Source of the DNA: Xiphophorus maculatus
Taxonomy: Eukaryota > Chordata > Actinopteri > Cyprinodontiformes > Poeciliidae
Direction: 5' to 3'
DNA: 64,000 bases
NCBI RefSeq assembly: GCF_002775205.1
Contig: NC_036446.1
Span: forward strand, 12,710,565-12,774,564
In this document: piece after piece, positions 24,370 to 38,200 of the stretch
Numbering within the stretch: the stretch's first letter is position 1
How the letters are laid out: each line of letters opens with the position of its first letter
The notes under the pieces: model-generated
Databases searched by the model: none
The model's input: only the letters and a program-made list of their open reading frames with translations
What the model was told of the DNA's origin: nothing
Program-made: the position numbers and the translations under genes

Positions 24370-25584
24370 ATGCCAAAAAAACCTCTTACTGGAAGCTAAT
24401 TTGGTAGAACGTTTGGCTTCAGTTTAATTTTAGAATAGCTGGGAAAAGAGCTTCAATTTGGTACAAACTTGACAAAAATGTTTGATGAATGAACATAAAT
24501 AAAGCTGCACATGATTAAAAATTGTGTGCTTTTGGTTTTTCTATTAACATTATAATTAAAAGTTCCTTTATTAGCTCAGATTCTGTGACTTACAAATTGC
24601 TAAGCTAACAAACGCCCCATATAGTGGAGACATTCAGAAGCACTTCTATAGTGGAGACACTTCATTGAATAGCAGGAAAATATTTGCTCCGTGTTTTTTT
24701 TTTACCCTTCAGACAGACTACCTATCACTGATAACAAATTGCAGAAAAACAAGTTAAATGAGAGTTCTATCTTTAGTACCTGCAGCATAAATTGACCATA
24801 ACTAAGAATCAGCATCACTGATTATTGCTCTGCAGACGAACTGCGGTCATTAAGCAGCCCGTTTGTAAAGGATGTGCTGCAGCTCACAGATATGCAGACA
24901 CACAGGCATGTTAATCCCAACTGCAATAACATTTCTTCAGACTGGTCAACAGTTCTCAGAAAAAGAAACACTGGAAACATTTCCATGGTGCATTTGTTAA
25001 AGAGCTCGCAAAATTGTTTTTAATGAATCCAAGAAATAATTTAAATGTGATTGGTTAGAGATTAAGTGCGAATGATGTGGAGCTGAATCAATGGAACAGC
25101 AAAACAAAGAGAGAAAGAAACGGAGGGTAAGAAATGGACATCATAAATAAAACCATAAAGGAATAAATGGATCAGCAGAAGCATGGTGGGGGTGACGAGT
25201 GTTTCCTGTGTAAACATGGAGGCTAATAAATGAACTAAGCAAAGCTCAGCAGACTGAGAGATCAGGGGCAGAAACGCATCACAGACAGAGGATTTATGAG
25301 GCAGAAATACAAACTAATGATTATGTAAGATCAATCTGGACTTTCTGTTATGAATTTACAAGTTTTGAGACATTTTAAGAAATACAGTTTTTTAAAACTG
25401 TCATGTTACGCTCTGTATTTTATGATGACTTCCTGTGATGGACTAAGAAAAAGTAGTGAGCAAAAGAAAATGATAAAAGGCTTTCACACCGTCTGAAAAG
25501 TGTGGTGGGCATTTATGTTCCGTCCATCATGATCCACATAAACTGCATTTCACATCAAACCAGTTTTTATACAGCACAAAACTG

Positions 25585-26070
25585 GAACGGTTTCTTAATG
25601 GTTGTGTCTATAAGCAGGAACGGAGCAGACTGGGTAAGCTAAGATCCTTCAAGGTTTGCAGTAAGATGATGCAGTTAAATATAAGAACTTATAAGTATAA
25701 GTCTGTTGTTGAGAGTGTCGTCTCTTCTCCCCTTATCTGTTGGGCAGCAGCATCAGAACCAGAACCAGGAACCCAAAAAGGCGCAACCTGATAATTTGAT
25801 TCATTTTATTGATTCATTCGAGAAATGTCTCAATCATTGTGTCGAACAAATATACACCTGGATGAATGCATTCATACATGTAAACACTCACACAAAACAG
25901 AGCGTCTTCAGTCAGAGGCTTCTTCAGATTCGCTGTAATACAGACTGCTACAGGAGATCTTTCCTGCCAACAGCCATCACCATCTTCAATAACTCTGAAG
26001 AATTTGAATTAATGAGCTACAACCTTTAATTTTCCTTTGGGATCAATAAAGTATTTTTGAGATTTGAATT
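25585..26070 (+). mobile_element. LINE 3' fragment (Rex1/L2-like), rearranged
   Basis: A frame near 25700 reads SVVESVVSSP-type sequence and a later frame reads CYRRSFLPTAITIFN, both typical of the LINE ORF2 C-terminus. The end 'cctttgggatcaataaagtattttt' is the characteristic 3' tail. Coding continuity is broken by stops and a foreign segment near 25780-25900. Confidence 0.75.
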
Positions 26071-27011
26071 AATTATCTTTAGAAGGAACCTAAAAAGAGT
26101 GTAATTAAATTTAGGTATAGATCAGATCCTCTGAAGGCCTCAGTGAATAAATCTCATGAATACCTAGAAATGGACACTTTAGGGGGAAAGTTAAGTTCAA
26201 AGTTTGTTTGGGGTTTAAATCATCATCCCAAACGTTGATAGTTTGATTCTATATATACAGTATATATTAAATGGAAAAACTACCACTGCAAATTGGTGTT
26301 TGCTAATGTACATTCAACAAATTGATCAAATTAACATTTGAGCTGAAACATGAATAATCTCATTCCACAAACTGCATGTTTATTTACAGCTTGCATTCAG
26401 ATCTGTAAGTCAGAATGGATGTTACAGCGAGCGAGCGAGCCAGGAATCCACACATTTAAAGTCACACAGGCAGCTTCTATGTTTAGCAAAAGGAGTGGGC
26501 ACATAATTAACCTTTAATTGTCAGGGTTCTGAGGTGGAAACACCAACAATTAAGCAGCTATTAATTTCTCATTTGGATCTGGGAGAAGAAGGAGGAGGAG
26601 TGAGAGAAGAAGAAAGATGGAAAAACAAATGGAGCCAGAGGCATGGATGTTTAAGTCTTTGGAGGCTGAGGAACATTTTGAACATGGATGTTTTAAGGAT
26701 GAACCACAAACAGCACCAGAAAATACTTAATACTTTAAGTAACAGCACATTTAATCCACAGTTTTCAGCCCTTTTCAGTCTCAATTAGCTTGTGAAGTAA
26801 AGCCTAACCTGTGCAATCAACCTAAGAAACGTTTCAGATTTGACTGCAGACTTATGCAGAGCAGCAAGGAAGGTTTTCCATTAAAATACAATCAATCAAC
26901 ATATTCCTTACAGCTTTTCACTCACATTCCTCATATTAGGGATGCAAGTTATCAATTAAACAGTTAATTTAAATTTGACTGATCTTATCCATCGACAGAC
27001 GCTGCGATTTT

Positions 27012-27583
27012 TACGGTGGCCGACAGGTGCAAATGCGCAGCAAAAGAGAAAACATGCAAACAAAAAAAAAACACGCGCACAAATTAAATGCGGCAAGCAA
27101 AAAGCGAATAAAATGCAGCAAACAAAAAGAGAGACGCAAACAAAAAAGAAGACACCCCCGAATGAAATGCAGCAAACAAAAAGTGAGACGCAAACAAAAA
27201 AGAAGACACCCCCGAATGAAATGCAGCAAACAAAAAATGTTGAAAACGGAAGTGCTCCAGACCACTAGGGGGAGTCAAAGAAAATAGTATTCATTTCTAT
27301 GGGAAATTAGAAATTAATCTCTCTGAATCTTGCATCTGGTCCCATAGAAATGAATACTATTTTCTTTGACTCCCCCTAGTGGTCTGGAGCACTTCCGTTT
27401 TCAACATTTTTTGTTTGCTGCATTTCATTCGGGGGTGTCTTCTTTTTTGTTTGCATCTCTCTTTTTGTTTGCTGCATTTTATTCGCTTTTTGCTTGCCGC
27501 ATTTAATTTGTGCGCGTGTTTGTTTTTTTTTTTGTTTGCATGTTTTCTCTTTTGCTGCGCATTTGCACCTGTCGGCCACCGTA
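27012..27583. mobile_element. 572 bp palindromic element with 6 bp target duplication
   Basis: The left arm 27012-27303 and right arm 27341-27583 are reverse complements almost base for base, separated by a 37 bp loop. The ends are TACGGTGGCCGACAGGTGC and its complement. GATTTT is duplicated directly outside both ends (27006-27011 and 27584-27589), a likely target-site duplication. The left arm carries a 54 bp tandem duplication (units starting 27131 and 27185) that is single in the right arm. The Lys/Asn/Gln-rich frames across it come from the A-rich arms and are not genes. Confidence 0.85.
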
Positions 27584-28429
27584 GATTTTCTTAAAAACAT
27601 GAATCTTGTACCAAGAAAACTGACTGTTTTTCTATAACGTGAAGGGCTACATTTTTCAGAATATAGTAAATATATTTCAATTTTAACAAATTTTGTGCCA
27701 GCTGTATTGAATACTGACTGAATACACAGAAAAGTGTGGTTTTCTCACATTGGTAAACTTAAGACATGTAAAATACAACAGGAACCTCTTAGGTGAACAG
27801 AAAAATAAAAGATGGAAAGAATAAAATATGTGAAACACTTGATCAGAGGGGTGATCGTACATTAGTACTGTTTGTGCTCTTGAAGGAGTTTAATTAAAAA
27901 TTTGCTCTATGAAGCACTTTAACTCACGACATCTCCCAAAATAAATCAAAAATAAATAAATAGTTTTCCCCGGACGGCTCCGCTTCAGGATGACCAGCGG
28001 CGCCCTCTGCTGGTTGGCGGCCAAACTACAACACTGAAAGCAGATCTAAGCGGATGTTGAATGTTAATCTACTGGAATTAAGTTTGATTTAATAAACAAT
28101 TAATTGACAATTAATCAAAAGTGTGCTGTAAACTAGTGAAGAATTTCTTTCGTTTCTCTTCTCCCATCATTCATGAGAAGTCTGTAAAGAAAGTCAGGAC
28201 AGACAGTGTGACCATAGTGATATGAGTAAATATCCTGAAGCAAATAGGATGTGTCAGGTTGAGTGTGATAATAACGTAGCTGTGCTTTCACCAGCAGCTG
28301 GTTTACTGCACCTGCTCTGGTTAAACATTAGAGACTCTAACCTCTGCTGTCCCTATGTACACTAAATACACTCTTGTTTTGATGTTGACAAATTATATCT
28401 GATGTTTAAAGTAACCTAAACTTTACCAG

Positions 28430-28767
28430 ACTCAGACACACACCTGCAGTTTTTGTTAAAGTTTTATATTGAAAGAAATTGATTTGGAAAACAATTATTT
28501 TGGCTGATTTTATTTTTTGTTACTTATATAACTTATTGTCATTTTTATCCTTAAAATTCCAAAAATTTCCACTTAATTTTATATTTTGGTCTGTCTGATT
28601 ATGTATTTTATAAATATTAAATGATTGATAATTTGATCAGTTACTGAGTACTTGAGTAGATAAAGTACTTTTTCTACTTGAGTAATTTCTTGGATGGCTA
28701 CTTGAGTGAAAATGTGTTGAAGTAGTGCTACTCTTGAGTACAATATTTGGTTACTCTACCCACCTAG
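28430..28767. repeat. Dispersed repeat C, copy 2
   Basis: It begins 'cagacacacacctgcagtttttgtt' and runs to 'gttactctacccacct'. It shares its body ('ctgattatgta', 'gacaatttgatcagttactcagtac') with 48360-48735. It abuts the kcnk2 promoter region. Confidence 0.7.
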
Positions 28768-28859
28768 TCCTAGCCCTCTGGCACAAACAGAAATAATTTT
28801 GGCGCCCCCTCTAAGACGGCGCCCCTATAGTTCATACACACTTTTTGCTCCACGGTCAG

Positions 28860-29263
28860 AAACTAATGGGTGTTGAGGGCCTGTCCACGTTTGGGGACCA
28901 CCTCTCCATACCGCGGACCTCCTCTCCTCTTCCTCCTCCTCTCGGTAACAAGTCACCGGTGCGCTCAAAACCCTGAGCGCACACGGAGCGCGTCTCCAAC
29001 TGGAGAGCTGGCAGAAACCACAAGAGACAGAGAGACCCGAGAAACTGTCTACTGAAAAATACCCCAAACAGCACCGACCAGTGTCCTATCAGCGCTGACA
29101 GCCACGAAGGGAAGCAGAGGGAAGACGGAGCGCCGGTCCGTCCGCCCTCCTCAGCACCGCGCAGAGGAGACACGCAGCGGAGGAAAGATTCCCCGCAACG
29201 CATTGAAAGCTTCTGGTGAGGAGAAGAGGAGAGCGGAGGGCATCGGATAGCCAACCACGACAA
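28860..29263 (+). promoter_or_regulatory. kcnk2: kcnk2 CpG-rich first exon / promoter region
   Basis: A sharp rise in G+C and CpG over about 28860-29250 marks the likely promoter and 5' UTR. The exon ends at 29263 with donor gtgagt at 29264-29269. Its last base is the A of the start codon. The transcription start cannot be placed from sequence. Confidence 0.7.
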
Positions 29264-32200
29264 GTGAGTGGGGATTTTATTTTATCCTGACTGAGGGTTT
29301 GAGCTCCAGGAAACATTTTATATTGACGTGAAGTGGTGCGTTCAGTTAGAAACGTTGTTTCACCTCAAAACGCTCACCTGAAACTTTACATAAACATTTT
29401 TAGAGGATAACTTAGTGCTGCGGGTTTCTTTAACAATTTAAGTATAGAAAAAATATATTTGAGTCATTTATTTCCTAAGTCAGGTAAGTTTTTAAATGTG
29501 ATTTGTTTATTAGCATAAAAAAGTCAAAAGTAATACATTTCAGCAAATACAATATTTTATCTTTTTTTAACCAACCAATCTGGAAGGTATCAGTTTGTTT
29601 TTGTTTTTTTTAACGTGAACACAAATGCAAAAACTTTAAAGGGTTTTCCCAGAATATAAAAGAGTCTTTAAATTTTATTCTAAAGAAGCTCAAATACCTG
29701 TTATATTTTATACCATGTTCATACTAAATGTTACGATTAATCCAGTGCATTTAGGTTTATTTAGCATATTAAAATGCACGACAGGACAAAAAATAGCTGA
29801 TAGGTTAAAGTGATGAAGTAGACAGCTCAAACGGTAAATACATCGCATCCATTTGAGAGTAAATATAATCGTAATAACTGGCAGTTATAAAGACAAAGTT
29901 CTGAAATGTATCTCAATGTTACACCAAGTTTAGAAAACATTGTTTTATATATCAATAACCCCAAAAAAATTATTGAAAAGCAGTTTCAGCTCAGAGATTA
30001 TCGTTTGGTAAAATTCCTCAAATGAATAATTCTTACCTGCAACCTACAGCATAAAATTATTCTCTACTTGTGAGAAACTGCTTTAAAAGACTATGAGTTG
30101 TATAAGAACTATTTCTTTCTTTTGCTCATATAAGTTCATTTTGAAACGACCTTGACCTTTGAAATAGATGCAGAAAGTGTTTCTGAAGAACTAAGAGCTG
30201 AAAGAAAAGTGCAAGTCCAAACCAGATCACAATGTGAACAAGGATAAACTAAACTAATTCATAAAACAAAGTTAAGACAAGAAGGTTTTTAGTAACAAGA
30301 GAATGATACTCCTCTTATAATAGTAAAATATATATATTTAAATGTATTGCTAATAAAAATTTATTTTCTCCAGCTCAGATTCTCAGCAACAATAAAAACT
30401 CCTGAAGTTCCACCTAAATCAGTGAAATGCTAAGATAATTTTCTGGAGTGTAACTTTTCCCACTGAAGATAATAAAACTGGATTTTTTTCATATTTAGTA
30501 AAAATATGTTCAGTTTAAACCATAAGCTGTGCAAGTTCACACACTCTATATCAATGCAATCGTAGGAGCATTGCTACAAATAGTACTAACATGACAGACC
30601 TAAGAGCATAAAGAAATTATTTTTTAATGAATATATATTTCTCAACCATGTTGGTGTGCTCTCGCAGGAAAGTGTTTGTAAATTTACCAATGAACAGTAA
30701 GTAGTCCTAGCATGGATCCCTGTAGAATCCCAAAGTAGAAAGTAATACTCTCCCTTTAGCTTTGATTACAGCTTGCATCTGCTGTGACATGCCAGTGATT
30801 TCACCTTTGACCTTTCTTAAACAGACTGACATCTTTTCCAGGACCACAGGATGTGACTGTCGCCAAGGTTGTTTTAGAAATGAGACTCATTGCATCAGTT
30901 AAATGGGTTGTTTAATTTAGTAATTATCCAATAGGAAGCTTCTGTTAGCTTGGCTAAAACAGGAAACGCTTCATGTGATCGGCTACAAGTCAAATAGCCA
31001 AGAAACTTGATAGTTTTGTTATTAATTTCTCTATTAGTGATAACCAAGAAAGATTACCTGGTGGTAAATATGTACATAAGTAATCAGAGGTGTGTAGAGT
31101 ATCTAATAATTGTACTCCAGTAAGAGTCGCACTACTACAATTTATTTTTACTCAAGTAAAAGTAGAAATAAATTACTCAAATAAAAGTACAAAAAATTAA
31201 AAAGGTGATTCAAGTTCTGAGTAACTCATTAAAACATCAGTTATTTAATATTTAAAATGACATCATCAGACGGATAAAATGTAAAGTTGTGTGGAAATTT
31301 TGGTATTTTAAAGACCAAAACGAAAATAATTCTTATAAATAACATGACTGCAATGTGACAAAAGCAGGCAAAATAAAAAAAATTCCAAATTAATTTCTTT
31401 CAATCTGAAACATATAAAACTTTAAGAAAACCTGCAAGTGTGTGACTGTGTCTGGTTAAAACAAAACGTTCTTCATTCAGTGGGCAGAAAATACAGAGAT
31501 TTTATTCAAGTAAGAGGAAAAATACATCTTAATAAAGTTACTGAAGCAAAAGTAACAAGCATAACATAGTAAAAATACTCCAAAAATGAAATTTTTACCA
31601 AAAAGTTACTCAAGTAATTGTAACTAGTTACTACTGACCTCTGGGAGTAATAACATAAAAGGCATAATGTTTAAATGAAAGTGTTCTGCTTCAGTCTTTT
31701 TTTTTTTCTTCAAATATGCAACTCTGGATTTTCCAAAATCGCATCCTCTCTCTTCATGTTGGCGGACGTTAACAGGACATTTTTTAGCATTAACTTACTG
31801 CCACAAAAACAGCTGTGTGTTTTTAAAACTGTTGAGATTTTGAACCTGAATGTGTGAATTTGTGAAAGATAAACTTACAGCAGTAAGTTGTGTTAACTTT
31901 ATATTAAGAGTTGAATAAATTAGAGTTTTTAGGTTAACACTTCAAAAAACTGAAAGAAGAAAAAGAGGAGTGGGAACTATTTCCCAGAATGCTTAGCGGC
32001 ATGGTTTTGTATCCTGAGATCTGACTCTTGTGTTTTATTAAGATAAATGTTTATTTTAAAGTTTGAGGATAATGTCTTGTTCACACTAAATGTTTCTGAA
32101 CAGAATTCATTCTGATGTTTTATTTTATCTTGATATTGTGAATAAAATAATAGAGAAATGTGGCTCTCTAACCAGGTGAAGGCAGTATTTTTTTCTTGCA

Positions 32201-35200
32201 TATTGTGAAATAATTTGGTTTAAATTGCAGCATTAAGTTAAATCTCACAATTTAAGATTAATGAACTTAAAAAACAATGTTTAGACAACTTGTCTCTTGT
32301 TTTTAAAACAACCTCATGAACTTTAGTTTCTGAGTTAAAACCAAAACAATTTTCTTGTTGACTTTAGTTACATTGTCAAGGCAGCAGGTGGACTTTCATT
32401 TTCAAGTTAAAACGTTCAGTTTAACTTGAAACTACACTGTTTTACAGTGTAGTGAAACTACTGACTTTTCCTGAACTCCAATCTTTATATTTTTAATCAA
32501 CAACTTTCCTTCCTGGACGCATTCATTCACATAACAATTAGACAATGTCAACTCAATACGGTCGATATGTATAAATGAATTTTATCAAGGCAAATAAACC
32601 AATATTTGTGAATAAGAGAGGAATTGGATGGTGTAAAATGAGGGGGAAAATGTAAAGAATTTAAATAATAATCCAGTTTTTTCCACAGTGGCAGCTCCAG
32701 ACTTATTGGACCCAAAATCAGCCACTCACAACACGAAGCCCCGCCTCTCCTTCTCCACCAAGCCAATCACACTGACTCCTCGGGAGGAAAGTGAGGTGAG
32801 AAATCAACCGAAAGGAAGCAAAAACAATCCAGATTGAAGTCATTTTAACGAGTTGCTGAGGTCTGACTGACCAGCCGAAGTGTTGCAGGTCGTGGCCACA
32901 GTGATGAAGTGGAAGACGGTGACCGCCATCTTTCTTTTGGTGGTTCTGTACCTGGTGATAGGAGCCGCCGTCTTCAGATGGCTGGAGCAGCCCCATGAGA
33001 GGTGGGCGTCTGTTTTCATTTCACTACTACTTCATTATTTTATCTCTGAGCCTGAAAAACTCAGGACCGCTTCAAATCAAGAACCCTCACCACTTCTATG
33101 ATTTAGTTTTTGAAGGCATTTAGCTTTGGGAGTCTAGGGAGGGAATTCTTCACAACCTCAAATATTTTGCAGCGTCTAACAGGTTTTTAGCTTCTTCCAT
33201 TTTATATGGAAGGAAAGCATTCCCACAGCATAATGCTGCCAGCACCATGTTTCCCTGAACTCCAAAGTGACCAAATGCCGTTTGGCTGTTTCTCAGATAA
33301 CTGGCTTCAATAAGAATAAAAAACACACAGGTGGACTTTACTTAGCCATAAAGTGACTTGTTTTTATTTATTTATTCTTATTTCGTGGTACCAGAAGGAT
33401 GTGAGATGAAGGAAAATGTGTGACACACTTTTCAGATTTTTAATTGTGAAATATTTCATTTCATTTTTTTAAATTTAGTTATTTATTTCAAATAGAAAAC
33501 AAGCAAACAGTAGAATAAGATAAAACACATGGATACATAAACAAGAACAACATAATTTACAACTACTGTTCTGTGAATACTTATTTAATTCAGCACCTTA
33601 TCTCAATTTAATTAAATATACTACATATTAACTCAATAACTATCAGAAATTTGTAATTAAAGCCATTTTATGGTATTCACATGCATGTTCAGTATTCTGT
33701 GCTAAAGAACATACAAATAAATTATATAAGCAAAATTATTTCAAGATAAGAAAATCTACAGATTTGTAATAATAATAATAATAAAATAATAGCAGTATTT
33801 AAATCCTGTGTCATTTTGTTTCCACTTCACTACTTTTTGTCCTTCAATCACATCACATGGCTATGAAATGGTTTGAACTTTATGGTTTTATGATGTTTTA
33901 AAAGTCGTCAAGGTGTTGCATTGTAATTGCGATTCTCTCTTGAGCTAAATCTGGCTTTGGTCCATCTAGAAAAGACTTGGTTATTCATTCATTTTCCGAC
34001 AGAACAGAGTCTTCTTTCCAAAACAGGAAGAACAAACTCCGTCTCTCCTTCTTTCAGTGCCCAGCGTTTGGCCATCCTGTCCCAGAAGCTGGACTTCCTG
34101 TCCCAGCACTCCTGCGTCAACCAGAGCCAGCTGGAGGAGCTGGTCCAGGTGAGTCGTCACTGAGCCAAAACACACAAACACACACCTGAAATCCTGTCGT
34201 GACACCGTGATTTAGTGATCCATGATGACTATGACCTCACACCAAGATATTAAAGAATTTAATTGTTTATGTTTTCCAGATTTTAAATTGATTTTACCAT
34301 TTTATAAGGTCACTGAGCTATTTTGTTGGAATTAGAAAAACTCATTTGGTTTAAAGGTGATATGCTTCTTTGAGCAGGTTAGGAGAGGTTAAACAAACAT
34401 GTTCATCACATGTTTTGCACAAAATCAATCATAGATAAGATTTTTACTCTGATCAGTTTTGCCTGTTTTGAGCTGTTTTAGGGTCTCTGTCATTTTAAAT
34501 CCATATAAGCTGCTGCAGGCCACACCCCCAACTCAACATTTTCACTCACATATGAAAATGGCTGCAAACAGATGTGAAATTACACAACCGTTTATCTTAG
34601 AAAAGCAGAAGTTGAGCCTCCTGCAGAATCAACAAGAATACAGCAAGTGATTTCTGAATAGTAAGTCAACAACAAAACACTTGTCTTTTCCAGCGGCCAT
34701 TGTACAGCGAATAGAGCACCTAATTCAGCTTCATCTCAAAAATTATTTACACACACAGATTTTTTTTTGATATACATATCTATAGCATATAAATTATTTT
34801 ATTTATTTAATTTGTGTATTAAATTTCTTAATCTGAGTCCAAATTTTGTCCGACAAACAAGAAGAGGCGGTATGGCAGAAATCTTTGAATCCTTGAAAAC
34901 CAGCTGGAAAAATGTGCTTGAGCTAGCGTGGGTTGCCAGGTAACGGGCTGGGCTTCCATGGTTACTAGGTAACGGCCAGCTCCTGCTGATTTGTGACGTT
35001 TTGAAATGGCTAATTTTCCAGACACCGAAACACATTAAATCAGCTGGGTGTTTTTTTTTCTTAAGCACTTTTGCTGTTTATAAAAGCAGTAGAGACCCAA
35101 ATGGAAGTACAAAAATGTGAAATTTGCATGAAAAGTCGCCTTTAAAAAAGATACATGAAGGTCCAAAAAAGTTAACTACCATGAAGTAGGAACATTTCCT

Positions 35201-38200
35201 CCAACTGCCACTAATTTCTGTGTTTTTCTAACTTCTTCAATAGTGAATTTACTGACTTTTCTAGATCTCCAGCCTGTCTGTGTATAATCTACAACTTTCC
35301 TTCCTGAATCCATTCATTCACGCAACAATCAGACTCAAATGTTGATCTTTTGTGTTCAGTTGGACTGGAGTCTCTGTTTGATTGTGTTCCCTTGATTTGG
35401 ATCGATTTCACTGACGGACTCATCTGGAGTTATGACATGAATAATAATCCTCCTGCTACAAAGAGCAATTTTATTACATTAGTGACACACACACGGCAGA
35501 GTAGCAACATAATCGAATGAACCGATGCTGTTATCAATCCTCCACCAAGTGTCAAACCTTAAGCTGCTTTTAGCTGAATGAAAAAAAAACTCCTCTGGCT
35601 TCCTGAGACACTTTTAGAAGAAATTGTATTAATAAATCCAATGCATTTGTTCACACTTTGATATTTTTAATCTGATGCAACCAAAACTCAACATTATGTT
35701 TCCACAGGAAGAATTGATTTAAAGGAAGTGATATGATTTGCAATAATATTCACAAATTGTTAACTTTCCCCTCATTTTTTAAAAGGAGAAATTGGGATTT
35801 TTGCTTTAGATCAAGGCAAAATAGTGACTAAGCATGAAGTTAAACCAAAAAATAAGTATGATTCTTCTGTATGGGCTGAGCAAAAAATACTTATTTTTCA
35901 GTGCTAAATTTGACTTCTGAATTTAATAGATTTTTTTTCTTCAAAAAATTGCAAATGGCAGAAAATGTTTTTAAAAGTTGGCTTTTACTTCCATAATTTA
36001 TTCTGAGTTGACCTGAATTCAAAATCAAAATAAATAGAAGAATAAAACATGGGTGTCAATTCAATTAAATTCAAATTAAAAAATACTTTACTGATTTAAA
36101 GTAAAGATGGCAGCTGTTTGGTGGGTTAGCATCACTCTGGAAACCCAAGAAGTGCTTTGGTAGAAAAAGAAAATCCAGATTTACCAAAAATTAAATCTCT
36201 AAAGAGAAAATGTGATTAATCAATTAAATAAATTAATCACCCAGCTCTAGATTATTCTAACTTTTCATCAAAGAAATGCATGCAGAAACACTTTTTCCTA
36301 CAAATACTGCAACAAGTTGTTTGGAGTCTCCAGAAGCTTTGATTATTTAGGGAATAAACCAGATGCATGCCACACTTTTCAGATTTTCAGCTGTGAGCCT
36401 TTTTGAAAATGCCTTTTTCCTCCCACTACACAATTATGGTATATATGGTATATCATAATCACAATGGTCCTAATGTTGGGACTCACCATGTTGTGGTTTT
36501 CTGTGTTCATGAATTTAGGGGCAGATTTTAGTAGATTACTAAGCTGAAATATGAAAAATGATCAGAATGTGACATGTTGTTCTAGATTAAACATAAGTTG
36601 GTCATAAAATCAGGGTATAAAAGCAGACTTTAGTTGAATTGATCCATATATTTTGAAGATTTGACATGCAGAGTTAAAGCGCTTTCAGGACCAGGGACAG
36701 CTCCAGACTCAGACGTGGAGAAACAAAAACTGAGTCATAGAAAGCGTCTCTGTTATCATCTCTACCTCGGCTGTGGATCCCAAACCATTTGTTTTCACGA
36801 TCACTCCCAGTTTCTGTCTCATCTCAAACTTCATTCTCAGTGTTTCCATATTTTATGATTATGAACAGACAGACACAACCACAGCTTCTGTACACGAACA
36901 TCAAATTATTTACACCAGAATAAAAGTTGCAAAGTTTATTTTTGGAGTCTGATGAAGCCTCTTTCCTCCCCAGCAAGTTGTGTCTGCTGTCCGATCCGGG
37001 GTGAATCCTGCAGGAACTTACACCAACCACAGCAGCCTGTGGGACCTGAGCTCCGCTTTCTTCTTTGCTGGAACTGTCATCACCACCATCGGTAGGAAAT
37101 TAAACTTATTGATCATCGACGACGCCTTGTTAAAGTTTATAGATCCTAACTTTTCCACATTTTCTAGATTGGTCATAGTCACAAATAAAGTATCTTATTG
37201 TGTGTTTATGTGAGTTACCAATGTAAAAGTGCATTTATTGACACATTCAGAAATCTGAAAAGTGTGGCGTGTATTTGCATTCAATCTCTAAATTCTGACA
37301 TAAAAAAACAAATGGAGTCCACCTGTGTCGTTATTTCACATCTGATATGTAGCAAACTTAGAGGTTTGTTGTCGATCATAAGTGAACAAACACAACAATT
37401 AAGACAAAGGAACGCAGCAGACAGATCAGGATTCATGTTGTAGAAAAGTGTGATTTAAAAAAAAAAAGCTAAAACTCTAAAGGAGCTGCAGGATTATGAC
37501 ACCAATGACTAAAGTTTCATATGAAAAGCCCCAATGCAGTCGAATCTTACATTTAAGTCACAGCTTATGCACATAAGATGTTTGAAAATGAACCTGTGAT
37601 GCCAGACTGGGACAGTTTCTGATTGTGCTCTCTGCAGGATTTGGGAACATCTCTCCCCACACCGAAGGAGGGAGAATATTCTGTATCATCTACGCTCTGC
37701 TGGGAATACCGTTGTTTGGTTTCCTCTTGGCAGGTGTGGGTGATCAGCTTGGCACCATCTTCGGGAAGGGAATCGCCAGGGTGGAGAAAATGTTTGTGGT
37801 GAGTCTGCAAACAGATGGGGACAGATCTTAAATCATATTTCCAAAACATATTGTTAAAAGTTCAAAACTGTATCAAACAATGTGCTATAAATCTATGAAT
37901 AAGGTTTTATCACTGCCTCTGGATAACTGATGGGAAAAGCATCGATGGCTTAGAAGTTAATGATTGTTTAAAAGGACAGAAATCCCTGCAGACTGAGCCT
38001 CGTTGTAGATCACGACATAGTTCATAATTCTCTAAAGAGACAGCAGTAAATTTAGCATCTAGGTTGAATGTGAAGAAATGTACGTCTTAATCTTGTATCT
38101 CTACGGTCATTAACTACAGATGCTGTTAATTTGATTTGTGAGTTAATTGCTGGGTAAAGATTGTTTCTAAGAAGAGACAGAAATTCTGTTGCTCAGGTTG

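Larger units (their letters stand above)
18720..28850. other. Gene-free spacer between divergent cgref1 and kcnk2 promoters
   Basis: About 10 kb with no exon I can support. It holds dispersed repeats (18979, 20405, 21421, 22890, 24013, 25585, 27012 and 28430, listed separately). The rest is AT-rich unique sequence in which I see nothing definite. Regulatory elements for either flanking gene may be present but cannot be recognised from one sequence. Confidence 0.6.

Noticed and set aside
26975..27600. Lys/Asn/Gln-rich and Phe/Leu-rich open frames on both strands
   Set aside because: They are translations of the two arms of the palindromic element and mirror each other; no domain is seen.
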